Origin: JBBARC01 sp040400005
GTDB taxonomy: Bacteria; Pseudomonadota; Alphaproteobacteria; Acetobacterales; Acetobacteraceae
Assembly: GCA_040400005.1 (NCBI GenBank)
Contig: JBBARC010000021.1
Location: 1 to 47,488, forward strand
Length of the DNA: 47,488 nucleotides
Reading direction: 5' to 3'
The translations under genes were made by a program, and so were the position numbers. The notes below the pieces were generated by a model. It had not been told where the DNA came from. It saw nothing but the letters and a program-made list of their open reading frames with translations, and did no database searches. This document shows positions 6,923-15,355 of the stretch, in pieces (within the stretch, counting starts at the first letter, position 1; the number at the start of each line of letters is the position of its first letter).

Positions 6923-7636
6923 CTGATCACAACCCAGCCCAGTCAACCGCCAGACGCCGCCGAACGCACCCAGCGCCACATGCGCATGTGCGCGGAGCTG
7001 GCTGACCTCGCCATGGATCTTGCCCGCGCCGCCGCCGCCCGCACGCTGGCCGACTGGGCCGAACCGCCTGAGCAGCAAGAAGACCCGCAAATCAGCCAAA
7101 CGGCGGAACCGCCCTTAATCCAACCGGCCGAGCCGCAAGCGAATTGCGAAGCAGCGCCACACGCCAATCCCGCGCGCAGCCTTTCCGCCCGATCCGCCAA
7201 ACCCACCGACCCAGCCCTACTCTTCACCCGCCTCGCCGCCATCGTGCGCGACTGCATCGCCCTGGAATCCCGCCTCGCCGCCAGCGCCGCAGGCATATTC
7301 AGCGCCGCAGGCACATCCAACACATCCCGCGCCCCCACGCGCCAGCCGCCAGACCCCCGCCGCCCCAAGCTGCAAGAAGCGCTCCGCCTGGTCACCACCG
7401 GCCTCCCCGACCGCGCCGCCCTGTTGCGCGAAACCACCGCCCGCGCCGACGAACATTTGGCCGCCGACCCCGATCAAACCATCGAAATCCCCGATCTCCT
7501 CATCAACATCTGCGAAGAACTCGGCATCGAAATCAATTTCAAAACCCTGCCAGACGAATTTCTCTTCACCACCTACGACCCCGTAGATTTCGACGACTCC
7601 GCCCCCGACCCCCGCGCCACCTCCCCGCCCCAATAG
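6923..7636 (+). CDS. Duplicated Ala/Pro-rich unknown protein, copy 1, CTG start
   Basis: 237 aa if started at CTG 6923, or 218 aa from ATG 6980. Unknown function; paralogue of the minus-strand gene ending at 40931. Both share CAELADLAM, ARAAAART-ADWAEP, a variable Pro/Ala-rich linker, AKPTDPA-LFTRLAA-VRDCIALE, a DPDQ segment, CE-GIEI and the end DPRATSPP. The aligned frames stay alike upstream of the first ATG (LITTQPSQPPDAAERTQRH here, LNPTQPSQPPQAEDRTQRH there), and each has an in-frame TAA exactly 15 bases before the CTG. So the reading frame probably begins at that CTG. No signal peptide or membrane segment. It is divergent from the RHH/PRTase/NADAR operon. Confidence 0.65.
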   Translation: MITTQPSQPPDAAERTQRHMRMCAELADLAMDLARAAAARTLADWAEPPEQQEDPQISQTAEPPLIQPAEPQANCEAAPHANPARSLSARSAKPTDPALLFTRLAAIVRDCIALESRLAASAAGIFSAAGTSNTSRAPTRQPPDPRRPKLQEALRLVTTGLPDRAALLRETTARADEHLAADPDQTIEIPDLLINICEELGIEINFKTLPDEFLFTTYDPVDFDDSAPDPRATSPPQ

Positions 7637-7645
7637 CCCGAGTAG

Positions 7646-7663
7646 CCCGGGTGAAAACCCGGG
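7646..7663 (+). terminator. GAAA-tetraloop hairpin after copy 1 gene
   Basis: CCCGGGT-GAAA-ACCCGGG, a perfect 7-bp stem closed by a GNRA tetraloop, 10 bases after the stop codon. There is no T run, so it may stabilise the mRNA end rather than terminate by itself. Confidence 0.4.
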
Positions 7664-7686
7664 GCCCAACTATCCACAACGCCCGG

Positions 7687-7712
7687 CGGCGGATAAGCGA
7701 AGCGTCATGCGC
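7687..7712 (+). repeat. REP-like hairpin, copy 1
   Basis: 26-bp imperfect palindrome GGCGGATAAGCGAAGC to GTCATGCGCC downstream of the duplicated gene. A near-identical sequence lies downstream of copy 2 at 40891-40916, on the same side relative to the gene. This resembles REP-type sequences common at gene ends in proteobacteria. Confidence 0.65.
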
Positions 7713-7837
7713 CGTCGCAAACCGCCAACGAAACCACCGGGTTTGCGTCAAAACCACCACGGGCGCGTGCCTGCACGCCGGCCCGGTCGCGTGCGTTGGC
7801 AAAAACAAAAAAATACAAACCGCCCCCGCAGCGGCCG

Positions 7838-8788
7838 TCAACCAACCGCCGCCGCCGCAGCACGCCCCAGCGACGGGTAGCTAACGCCGGTCAACTCTTC
7901 CGACATCGCCCACAACCGCGCCCAATCAGCCTGGCGCTGCGCATGCGCCGCCACCACCGCAAGCCGCGGGTAGCCGCGCAGCTCGGCAATGCCATGCGGC
8001 CCCCAATAATCACCGTTTTTCACATCCGGCATGGTCGCCGCATACAGCCCCGGCCAAGCCCCGGCCTGCGCGGATTGCCCCAATATCTGGCTAATCAACA
8101 AACCCGCCTGCACAATCGGCCCCGCCATGCCGCTGGCGCCAATAAACCCGGTCACCGAAAGGCCAGGGTGCGCCGCAATACTGGCAATCGGCGAGTTTTC
8201 CGCCGCCGCCCGGCGCGCCAATTCCAGCGCAAACAGCAAATTCGCCAATTTGGATCGGTTATAAGATTTGCGCCCGGCATACCCATGCACCATCTGCAAA
8301 TCGTCAAAATCCATCCGGCCGCGGTTATGCGCAATACTGGCAATCGCCACCACCCGCGGTTTGGGCGCCCGCAGCAAAGTCGGGATCAGCAGGCCTGTCA
8401 GGGCAAAATGGCCCAAATGATTGGTGCCAAGCTGCAACTCAAACCCGTCCGCGGTCACTTGCCGCTGCGGGATCAACCCCAGCCCCGCATTATTCAGCAG
8501 CAAATCAATCCGCGGCAGCGCCTCATCCGCCACTTCGGCAAACGCCCGCACCGAGGCCAAACTAGCAACATCCAGCTTTTGCACCGATAACCGCGCAGCC
8601 TTGTGCGCTTTGCGAATAGCATCCGCCGTTCTCTCGCCTTTAGCAATATCGCGCACCGCCAGCACCACCTCCGCCCCGTGCGCGGCCAAGGCCTTGGCCG
8701 CCTCCAGCCCAATGCCGCTGGTCGCCCCGGTCACCACCGCAATGCGGCCGGTTTGATCGGGGATATCGGTGTCGGTCCAGCGTGCCAT
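7838..8788 (-). CDS. SDR family oxidoreductase
   Basis: 316-aa short-chain dehydrogenase/reductase. Rossmann motif TGATSGIGLEAA near residues 20-31, NNAG near 97, and the catalytic YNRSK near 181-185 are present. The layout (longer C-terminus, NHLGHFALT, SIAHNRGRMDFDD) is that of the retinol-dehydrogenase / protochlorophyllide-reductase-like SDR group, often NADP-dependent; the substrate cannot be told. It lies 14 bp from the dihydroorotase gene on the same strand and may be cotranscribed with it. Confidence 0.88.
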   Translation of the reverse strand: MARWTDTDIPDQTGRIAVVTGATSGIGLEAAKALAAHGAEVVLAVRDIAKGERTADAIRKAHKAARLSVQKLDVASLASVRAFAEVADEALPRIDLLLNNAGLGLIPQRQVTADGFELQLGTNHLGHFALTGLLIPTLLRAPKPRVVAIASIAHNRGRMDFDDLQMVHGYAGRKSYNRSKLANLLFALELARRAAAENSPIASIAAHPGLSVTGFIGASGMAGPIVQAGLLISQILGQSAQAGAWPGLYAATMPDVKNGDYWGPHGIAELRGYPRLAVVAAHAQRQADWARLWAMSEELTGVSYPSLGRAAAAAVG

Positions 8789-8802
8789 TTTTTGTAATCC
8801 CT

Positions 8803-10122
8803 TTAGGAACGAAAGCGCATCAGCCGCCCCGTGGGGGCGCCCAGCACCTCATCATCGCGCATCACTACGTTGCCACGCAAAATGGTCATTTTTGGCCAAC
8901 CGATCACCCGCTTGCCATCAAACGGCGTCCACCCGGCCGGTGTCGCGATCCAATCATTGGTGATCACCCGTTCGGCCCGCATATCCACCACGGTAAAATC
9001 GGCATCAAACCCCACCGCAATGCGCCCCTTATTCACCGCCCCATACACCCGGGCCGGCCCGGCCGAGGTCAGATCAGCCATCCGCGCAAGGCTCAAACGC
9101 CCGGCATTCACATGGTCCAGCATAATCGGCACCAGGGTTTGTATGCCGGTCAACCCGGCCGCCGTATCCGGCCACGGCCGTTCTTTGGCAGCCCGGCTAT
9201 GCGGCGCATGATCAGACCCGACCGTATCCACCCTACCATCCGCCACCGCCGCCCAAGCCGCATCAAAATGCCGCCGATCACGGATCGGCGGGTTCATCAC
9301 CGCATACCCACCCAAAGTTTCATAACACTCCGGCGCGATTTGGGTCAGGTGATTAACCAGCACCTCCATCGTCGCGATATCGCGGTTATGTCCCAAAAAA
9401 TCGAGCTCTTCCGCGGTAGAAACATGCACAATATGCGCCGGCCTGCCGGTTTGCCGGGCCAACGCCACAATGCGCCTGGTGCCCAAATACGCACACTCGG
9501 GGTCGCGCCATTCCATATGGCGCACATGGGGGTCGCCCTTGGCAAACAGCGGCCGGCGGTCATTCAGGCGGTATTCATCTTCCGAATGAAAGGCAACGCG
9601 GCGGCGGCCATCCTGCATAATGGCCCGGATCGAGTCATCATCTTCCACCAGCAAATCACCCGTGGTGCTGCCGGCGAACACTTTAATCGCACACACCCCG
9701 GGGGCGGTTTCCATCGCCGACAGAAACGGCAAATTCTGCTTGGTGGCGCCGATATAAATGCCCAAATCGCAATAGCTGGCGCCGCCCACGTACTCCTGTT
9801 TCCAAGCAAGCGTTTCGGCATTAACGATCGATGGCGCCGTGTTGGGCATATCAAACGCGGCCGTCACCCCGCCCAAAATGGCCGCCCTACTGCCGGTAGG
9901 GATCGATTCCACGCTGGCATCACCAGGGTCGCGCAAATGCACATGCGGGTCGATCACCCCGGGCAGAATATGTAGGTGACGCGCATCGATGGTTTGTGCA
10001 GCCGCCGCCCCGCCGACGCCGCCGATAGCCGCGATGCGCCCATCTTTCACAGCGATATCAGCCTGCTCCTGCCCCCAGGGCAGTATCAGGGTGGCGCCGG
10101 TTACGACTAAATCATAGGCCAT
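8803..10122 (-). CDS. pyrC: Dihydroorotase (amidohydrolase family)
   Basis: 439-aa cyclic amidohydrolase of the dihydroorotase type, predicted to interconvert carbamoyl-aspartate and dihydroorotate in pyrimidine synthesis. Metal-binding motifs visible: DPHVHLRDPG near residue 60, the IKVFAGSTTG segment, HSEDE, HIVHVST, and GSDHAPH. The start ATG 10122 (MAYDLVVTGATLILPWG) was chosen because the family begins there; an in-frame extension to 10242 is unconserved-looking. Related amidohydrolases (allantoinase, hydantoinase) are possible; the DPHVHLRDPG motif favours dihydroorotase. No pyrB is adjacent. Confidence 0.85.
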   Translation of the reverse strand: MAYDLVVTGATLILPWGQEQADIAVKDGRIAAIGGVGGAAAAQTIDARHLHILPGVIDPHVHLRDPGDASVESIPTGSRAAILGGVTAAFDMPNTAPSIVNAETLAWKQEYVGGASYCDLGIYIGATKQNLPFLSAMETAPGVCAIKVFAGSTTGDLLVEDDDSIRAIMQDGRRRVAFHSEDEYRLNDRRPLFAKGDPHVRHMEWRDPECAYLGTRRIVALARQTGRPAHIVHVSTAEELDFLGHNRDIATMEVLVNHLTQIAPECYETLGGYAVMNPPIRDRRHFDAAWAAVADGRVDTVGSDHAPHSRAAKERPWPDTAAGLTGIQTLVPIMLDHVNAGRLSLARMADLTSAGPARVYGAVNKGRIAVGFDADFTVVDMRAERVITNDWIATPAGWTPFDGKRVIGWPKMTILRGNVVMRDDEVLGAPTGRLMRFRS

Positions 10123-10271
10123 GGAATAAGTCCGGGGTTGTTGGCGTCTTTCGCTTAGCGGGTTTTTTTCCCGCACGGCAGTGATTTTCTGGTAAGACCA
10201 GGTCTCGGCAACGGCTGAAATCGGTCTACATATAAGTTGCACATCGAAAAAAACGACAGGGGGATACCACA

Positions 10272-11540
10272 GTGAAAACGATCGGTCTCAGCAAGTTCGG
10301 CGCCGCAGCGCTGGTAAGCATCACGTTCATGGCAACGCCTGCCCTTGCCGGCACGGCAGTCCCAACAGTGACGATCCTTGGTAATTTCGGCACGGTGCTA
10401 AAAGCCTACCCCACCGGCGGCGTCATCGCCGACCCAGCCTCCCCCGTGGCGGGCGCGGTGATTGGTGGCGTCGCCTATGGCCCCACCCAACCAGGTGCCG
10501 TGGTGATGTTTACACCACCAGTATCCGGTGCCGCCTGGACCGGCAGCATTGTTCACGCCTTCACCGGGCCAGACGGAAGTTGGCCACAAGGCCGCTTGCT
10601 GCCTAAGGGCGGCGCATTGCTAGGCACCGCGTTTTACGGCGGTGCATCCGGCAACGGCACGTTGTTTCAATTAACCCCGAACGGCGCGGGCTATAGCTTC
10701 ACCAAGTTAATGGATTTTGGTACCAGCGCCTGCGCCGCGATCAAACCGCACGGTAGCCTGGTTTTTGGCTTTGGCGGCGCGATCTATGGCAATGCCGGGG
10801 TCGATACAACTGGCGGCACCGGACAAGGCAGCATTTTCGAACTGGTACCGCCGGCAACCGTTGGGGCGGGCTGGACATGCGCCGTTATTGAGCAATTCAT
10901 TGGCGGTACCGACGGTAAATCGCCTCAAGGCCTAAGCGTGGCTGCCGATGGATCACTGTTTTACACGTTATTAGCGGGTGGCGTTGACGGTTACGGCCGC
11001 GCGGAACATCTGGCCCCCGCCTCAACGGATCCCCTTGGCCCCTGGACTCGTACAACGCTGCATGATTTCCGCCGCACCGGTAATGACGGCCACTACCCAC
11101 TATCGTCTTTGCTGATCGATGCCGGCGGTGCCGTATATGGCTTTACCGCCAGTGGCGGCAGCGCAAAACAGGGCACGTTCTACACCTTCTCACCACCAGC
11201 CGTCGCAGGCGGTGCCTGGGGCTACAGCATTCTGCATAATTTTACCGGCGGTGCATCGGACGCCGTCAAACCGCGCGGGCCGATGGTGATGACCGCCGCA
11301 GGCGATGTCTATGGATCATCGTTTGGTGGTGGCACTGCCGGGCTTGGCACCGTGTTCAAACTCAGCCCTGGCGCCAGTGCATGGTCAAGCACGGTGCTGC
11401 GCTCGTTCAGCGGTGGGCTTGCCGATGCGCAAGAAGGCAGTGGCGGGCTATATGCGGTATCTGATCACTTGTTATTCGGCACCACACGCTACGGCGGCGC
11501 ATTGAATACCGGCGTGCTATATAACGTAACCCTGCCTTAA
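10272..11540 (+). CDS. Secreted GloVer-repeat protein
   Basis: 422-aa protein with a clear Sec signal peptide (hydrophobic core AALVSITFMATPALA, cleavage after ALA near residue 26). The rest is built of about six tandem repeats of the form GTVFKLSP, W-S-x-VL-x-F, then DG or DA plus a P-x-G-x-L segment and YG-x-T/S-x-GG, matching the GloVer choice-of-anchor repeat family seen in bacterial surface or extracellular proteins. Such repeats probably fold as a propeller or solenoid. GTG start with GGGGGA upstream and TATAAG-like sequence at about 10231. Function unknown; no anchor or autotransporter domain is visible. Confidence 0.8.
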   Translation: MKTIGLSKFGAAALVSITFMATPALAGTAVPTVTILGNFGTVLKAYPTGGVIADPASPVAGAVIGGVAYGPTQPGAVVMFTPPVSGAAWTGSIVHAFTGPDGSWPQGRLLPKGGALLGTAFYGGASGNGTLFQLTPNGAGYSFTKLMDFGTSACAAIKPHGSLVFGFGGAIYGNAGVDTTGGTGQGSIFELVPPATVGAGWTCAVIEQFIGGTDGKSPQGLSVAADGSLFYTLLAGGVDGYGRAEHLAPASTDPLGPWTRTTLHDFRRTGNDGHYPLSSLLIDAGGAVYGFTASGGSAKQGTFYTFSPPAVAGGAWGYSILHNFTGGASDAVKPRGPMVMTAAGDVYGSSFGGGTAGLGTVFKLSPGASAWSSTVLRSFSGGLADAQEGSGGLYAVSDHLLFGTTRYGGALNTGVLYNVTLP

Positions 11541-11551
11541 GGTGCCGCTCG

Positions 11552-11581
11552 GTGGCCGTGCTGGCGCGCCAGCACGGCCAC
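11552..11581. terminator. 30-bp perfect hairpin between convergent genes
   Basis: GTGGCCGTGCTGG-CGCG-CCAGCACGGCCAC is a perfect palindrome between the ends of the GloVer gene and asnB. It can form on both strands and probably serves as a shared end signal, though no T run follows. Confidence 0.6.
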
Positions 11582-13344
11582 TACTGCTGGCTCAGCGCAT
11601 CGATCACCGGCATCGCCTGCCGATGCCCCATAATCTGCGCCCGGTGCCACAACGCATAAAACAGCAAATGCCAGGCAGCCGTAGCATTCCGCCCGCTCGC
11701 CGCCGCCGCAAAAACACGTTTAACCACGCACGTGTCGGCGATTTCGGCAATGCCGGGCTGGCGCGCCACCAGCGGCCCGAGTGTTTCGCCCTGGGCCGCA
11801 ATCCACGCCCCCACCGGCACAGTAAACCCCTGCTTTGGCGCAAACGGCCGCGCCGCCGGCATGGCGCCGGCCAACCATGTGCGCAACAGATATTTGCCGC
11901 GGCCATCGCGCAGTTTTAACCCATCGGGCAGCCGATACCCGGCCGCCGTCATGGCCGGATCAAGAAACGGCGTGCGCCCTTCCACCCCATGCGCCATCAA
12001 GCAGCGATCGAGCTTTATCAGCAAATCATCCGGCATCCAGCCGGCAATATCGGCGGCCTGCGCTACTTGCAGGCGGGTGCGCCCAGGCATATTCACTGCG
12101 CGATCGATCATTTCCAGCCCAGTCCGCCAGTTTTTCGGTTTTTCGCGCAACACCCCAGTGCCATCCAGGCTGCCGCGCAGGCGCATCCGCTTGCCGCCCA
12201 GATACCACGGGCGGGCAGCCTTGCGATAACGGCCATAGCCGCCAAAAATCTCATCGCCGCCTTCACCACACAGCACAACTTTCACATCCTGGCGTGCCCG
12301 CTGGGCCAAAAACCAGGTTGGGATAATGGCATAATCGGCAGCAGGATCATCCATGCACGCAACAATCTGAGCCAGGTTTTGCCACACCATTTTTTCCGAA
12401 ATCTCGATCGGTTCGTGATCCGCCCCAACAGCCCGCGCCATAGCCGCAGCCTGGGCGCGTTCATCGGCGGCACCCGGCACATCAAAGCCTGCGGTAAACG
12501 CCAGCACCGGGCGTTCGTTCAACCGTGCCATCGCCGCCAAAATCGTCGCACTATCAATGCCGCCTGATAAAAACAGGCCAAACGGCACATCACTGCGCTG
12601 ATGCACCGCTACACTATCCATAATCGCCGCATCTAGCCGGGCCAAAGCCGCAACTTCAGATACAATTTCCGGCGGGCCTTCTGGCAATGCGGCGTTTTGC
12701 GTGCGCGCCACAATCGCGCCATCAACGATTCGCAAGGTTTCGCCCGGCTTCACCCGGCTGATGCCCTCAAAAATGGTGTCTGTGCCAGTGGTAAATTGAA
12801 TTTGCAAAAGCTCATTGCGCGCGCTCGGGTTTACCCGCGGCGCCACCAACCCTGCGGCAATCAGCGCGGCAGGTTCCGATGCAAACGCAATACCACCGGC
12901 AATCTGCGCGGTATAAAGTGGTTTTATGCCAAACGGATCACGCGCCAGCGTCAGCGACCGGTCATCCTGGTTATGAATGGCAATGGCATACATGCCGCGC
13001 AAATGGGCCGCCATGGCGTCACCATCACGGCCGTGCAAATACAGTGGCGGTTCGCAATCGCTGCCAGTTTTAAACGCCACATCCTGCATATTAGCCCGCA
13101 GCGATAAATCGTTATAAATCTCGCCATTGGCAACCAGCGTGCGTGGCCCTGCATAAAGCGGCTGATCCCCAGTGGTCAGATCGATAATCGCCAGGCGCGT
13201 ATGCACCAGCGCCACATTGCCGTGCACATCATGGCCGCTGCCATCGGGGCCGCGATGCGCCAACGCCGCTGCCAAGCGCCGCAATGTGTCCGCCGCAATC
13301 GGGGCGGCATCGGGTTTTAGGGCAATACCGGCAATGCCACACAT
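11581..13344 (-). CDS. asnB: Asparagine synthase (glutamine-hydrolysing), AsnB-like
   Basis: 587-aa class II glutamine amidotransferase. It begins MCGIAGIAL, exposing catalytic Cys2 after Met removal; the glutaminase domain runs to about residue 200 (HRGPDG, NGEIYN). The synthetase domain carries the pyrophosphate loop FLSGGIDS near 250. Start ATG 13344 overlaps the GT4 stop (TGATG); the longer frame to 13380 is rejected. Next to two glycosyltransferases, this is likely the variant that amidates sugars or uronic acids in surface polysaccharide clusters rather than, or besides, making free asparagine; that is inference from context. Confidence 0.88.
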   Translation of the reverse strand: MCGIAGIALKPDAAPIAADTLRRLAAALAHRGPDGSGHDVHGNVALVHTRLAIIDLTTGDQPLYAGPRTLVANGEIYNDLSLRANMQDVAFKTGSDCEPPLYLHGRDGDAMAAHLRGMYAIAIHNQDDRSLTLARDPFGIKPLYTAQIAGGIAFASEPAALIAAGLVAPRVNPSARNELLQIQFTTGTDTIFEGISRVKPGETLRIVDGAIVARTQNAALPEGPPEIVSEVAALARLDAAIMDSVAVHQRSDVPFGLFLSGGIDSATILAAMARLNERPVLAFTAGFDVPGAADERAQAAAMARAVGADHEPIEISEKMVWQNLAQIVACMDDPAADYAIIPTWFLAQRARQDVKVVLCGEGGDEIFGGYGRYRKAARPWYLGGKRMRLRGSLDGTGVLREKPKNWRTGLEMIDRAVNMPGRTRLQVAQAADIAGWMPDDLLIKLDRCLMAHGVEGRTPFLDPAMTAAGYRLPDGLKLRDGRGKYLLRTWLAGAMPAARPFAPKQGFTVPVGAWIAAQGETLGPLVARQPGIAEIADTCVVKRVFAAAASGRNATAAWHLLFYALWHRAQIMGHRQAMPVIDALSQQ

Positions 13345-14375
13345 CAGATTTTTGCCAATCCCAGCAAGGTTGTGCGCCACGCGGTCACCACGGCGGCTTC
13401 GGTAAAATTTTGCGCGAACAGCGCGCGGCCATTGCTGGCGATTTTTGCCGCCATCACCGGCGTGTCAAGCACGCTTTCAATCCCAGCGGCCAGCGCGATC
13501 GCACTATCCACCGCCACCAGCACGCCGTTTTTCCCAGGCGTTATCAATTCGCGTGGCCCATCGCTCATGGCAGCAACAATAGGTTTGGCGGCAGAAAACG
13601 CATCCAGCACCATATTGCCCAACGGCTCGTGGCGCGATGAACAGACAAACACGTCGCAGGCCGCAAGCAAGTTCGCCACATCATGGCGCCAGCCCAAAAA
13701 ATGCACCCGATCAGCAACCCCTGCCCGCACCGCCAAAGTTTGCAACGCCGCCCGTTCTGGCCCGTCCCCGGCGATCACCGCGTGCACCGATTTGGGTAGC
13801 CGGGTGAGGGCGGCGATCAGCACATCAAACCCTTTGTTGGTGTGCAAACGGCCTAGCGCCAAAATGGTTTTGCAACCCGCCGGCACCGGCAGGGTGGCGG
13901 CCGTGGCACCCAGATGATCATCGACAAAATTTGGCACAACATGGGTGCGGTTTTCGGCAAAACCCTGCGCCACAATCCAATTTTTCAATGTCTCTGTATT
14001 AGCCAGCAAATGATCACAGGCAGCAAACCGGGCCAGATCATATTGCCCGCCCAACCGGCCAGCCAGCACGTAATCGCCGCGCGGGGCGTGGCTGCCGGCG
14101 CGGCCCATCCAAGCCACCGCAACTTGGGGTGCAAATTTTCGTAGGGCCCGCGCCAATAGCGGTTTTGTCCACACATCCCATGGCCCGCCAAAGGTAAAAA
14201 CCTGCGGTGCAACGCCTACTTTTTGCAACCTTGCCTGGCGCGCGGCATTTTTGCGGATCAACGCCAGCACCTGATCGCCCGCCCGGGCCTGGGCTGCCAC
14301 CAAACGTTCGAAAAACAATTCGGCGCCACCGGCATCGGCACCCGCCATCATGTGGGCCACCCGCAAGCCGGTCAT
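13344..14375 (-). CDS. GT4-type glycosyltransferase
   Basis: 343-aa retaining glycosyltransferase with GT-B fold. The C-terminal donor domain shows ILALGRLHTNKGFDVLI, VIAGDGPER, VHFLGWRHDV, and the E-x7-E motif (HEPLGNMVLDAF). The N-terminal GGAELFFERL loop is typical of group 1 transferases acting on lipid-linked or LPS acceptors. ATGA overlap with the upstream GT9 gene and TGATG with asnB show a tightly packed operon. Acceptor and donor sugars are unknown. Confidence 0.87.
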   Translation of the reverse strand: MTGLRVAHMMAGADAGGAELFFERLVAAQARAGDQVLALIRKNAARQARLQKVGVAPQVFTFGGPWDVWTKPLLARALRKFAPQVAVAWMGRAGSHAPRGDYVLAGRLGGQYDLARFAACDHLLANTETLKNWIVAQGFAENRTHVVPNFVDDHLGATAATLPVPAGCKTILALGRLHTNKGFDVLIAALTRLPKSVHAVIAGDGPERAALQTLAVRAGVADRVHFLGWRHDVANLLAACDVFVCSSRHEPLGNMVLDAFSAAKPIVAAMSDGPRELITPGKNGVLVAVDSAIALAAGIESVLDTPVMAAKIASNGRALFAQNFTEAAVVTAWRTTLLGLAKI

Positions 14376-15292
14376 ACCGCGGCCCCGCGCAAGGGGGCGC
14401 GCGCCAACAAATCTTTTGCGGCAATCAGCACTTTATCAACGCTTAAATCCCGCATCGGCGCCTGGCCCGCCACGCCGTCGGCCACCACATGGGCAACATA
14501 GGGGCCGGACGGTGCATACTCCTCCGCCGATGTCGGGCCGAACAACCCAAGCGTCGGCGCCGCCGCACTGGCGGCCAGATGCATCAGCCCGGAATCATTA
14601 CCCACAAACAAGCGCAGGCGCGAAAGGGCGGCCGCCACCGCCGGCAGGGGCAAGCGCCCGACGCAATTAATGGCATTGGGCAGGGCCGCCAAAACCGGCG
14701 CTGCCGCTTGGGCCTCGTACTCACCAGGGCCACCAAACACCACCGGCACGGCATCGGGCATGTCGCGTGTCAGTTCCTGATAGAACGCCACAAAATTCTC
14801 CGCCGGCCAGATTTTATCCGGCCAGTTGGCGGTAGCACCTAGGCCGATCAAAATTTTACCCGCCGGCAATATGGCATCCGCGACGGCCAAATCGGCCGCA
14901 TCGAAAAACGCCACTGGCTGCGGCGCCGGCACCAAGTTCAACACCCCTGCAATATGGGTCAACCGGTGGCCCGGCCGCCGCCCGCCCCGCATAATGGCGC
15001 GTTTGCCGGCACGCAGAAAAAAGCTCAAGCCCGATCCGCGCAGATCAATCACCAGATCGAATTGTGTGGCCACCAGATCCGCCCACAGTTTTAACCAATG
15101 CGCGTCAAACCGCCGCTTTGTCACAATCACCGTGCGGTCCCGCCGCGGCATGCGCGCAAACACATCGGCCGCCACCGGGCCACAGGCGATGGTAAACCGC
15201 GCGGTTGGGTAGCGATCCAGCAAATGGCGCAGCAATCCGGTGGACAACACCGTATCGCCCAGCCTGGTCGCGGTGATGAACAGGATACGCAT
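14372..15292 (-). CDS. GT9 heptosyltransferase-like glycosyltransferase
   Basis: 306-aa member of the ADP-heptose:LPS heptosyltransferase family. N-terminal MRILFITATRLGDTVLSTGLL and DLVIDLRGSGLSFFLRAGKR are the family opening; the nucleotide-binding part reads IGLGATANWPDKIWP and VGNDSGLMHLAAS-AAPTLGLFGPT. It heads the GT9-GT4-asnB operon and is divergent from ygfZ. With hldE at the far end of the window supplying ADP-heptose, a role in LPS core assembly is plausible. Confidence 0.88.
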   Translation of the reverse strand: MRILFITATRLGDTVLSTGLLRHLLDRYPTARFTIACGPVAADVFARMPRRDRTVIVTKRRFDAHWLKLWADLVATQFDLVIDLRGSGLSFFLRAGKRAIMRGGRRPGHRLTHIAGVLNLVPAPQPVAFFDAADLAVADAILPAGKILIGLGATANWPDKIWPAENFVAFYQELTRDMPDAVPVVFGGPGEYEAQAAAPVLAALPNAINCVGRLPLPAVAAALSRLRLFVGNDSGLMHLAASAAAPTLGLFGPTSAEEYAPSGPYVAHVVADGVAGQAPMRDLSVDKVLIAAKDLLARAPLRGAAV

Positions 15293-15355
15293 GATGGCAA
15301 CGTGTTAGCACGGCTTGGCCGGTTACGTCTTGCCCCAGCCGCCGCCCTGCCCCAG

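Noticed and set aside
8782..9975. 397-aa plus-strand frame across dihydroorotase
   Set aside because: Antisense shadow of pyrC with His/Arg/Pro-rich composition.
15098..15355. N-terminal extension of ygfZ
   Set aside because: Runs antisense through the GT9 gene; the family begins near HITHLPN.
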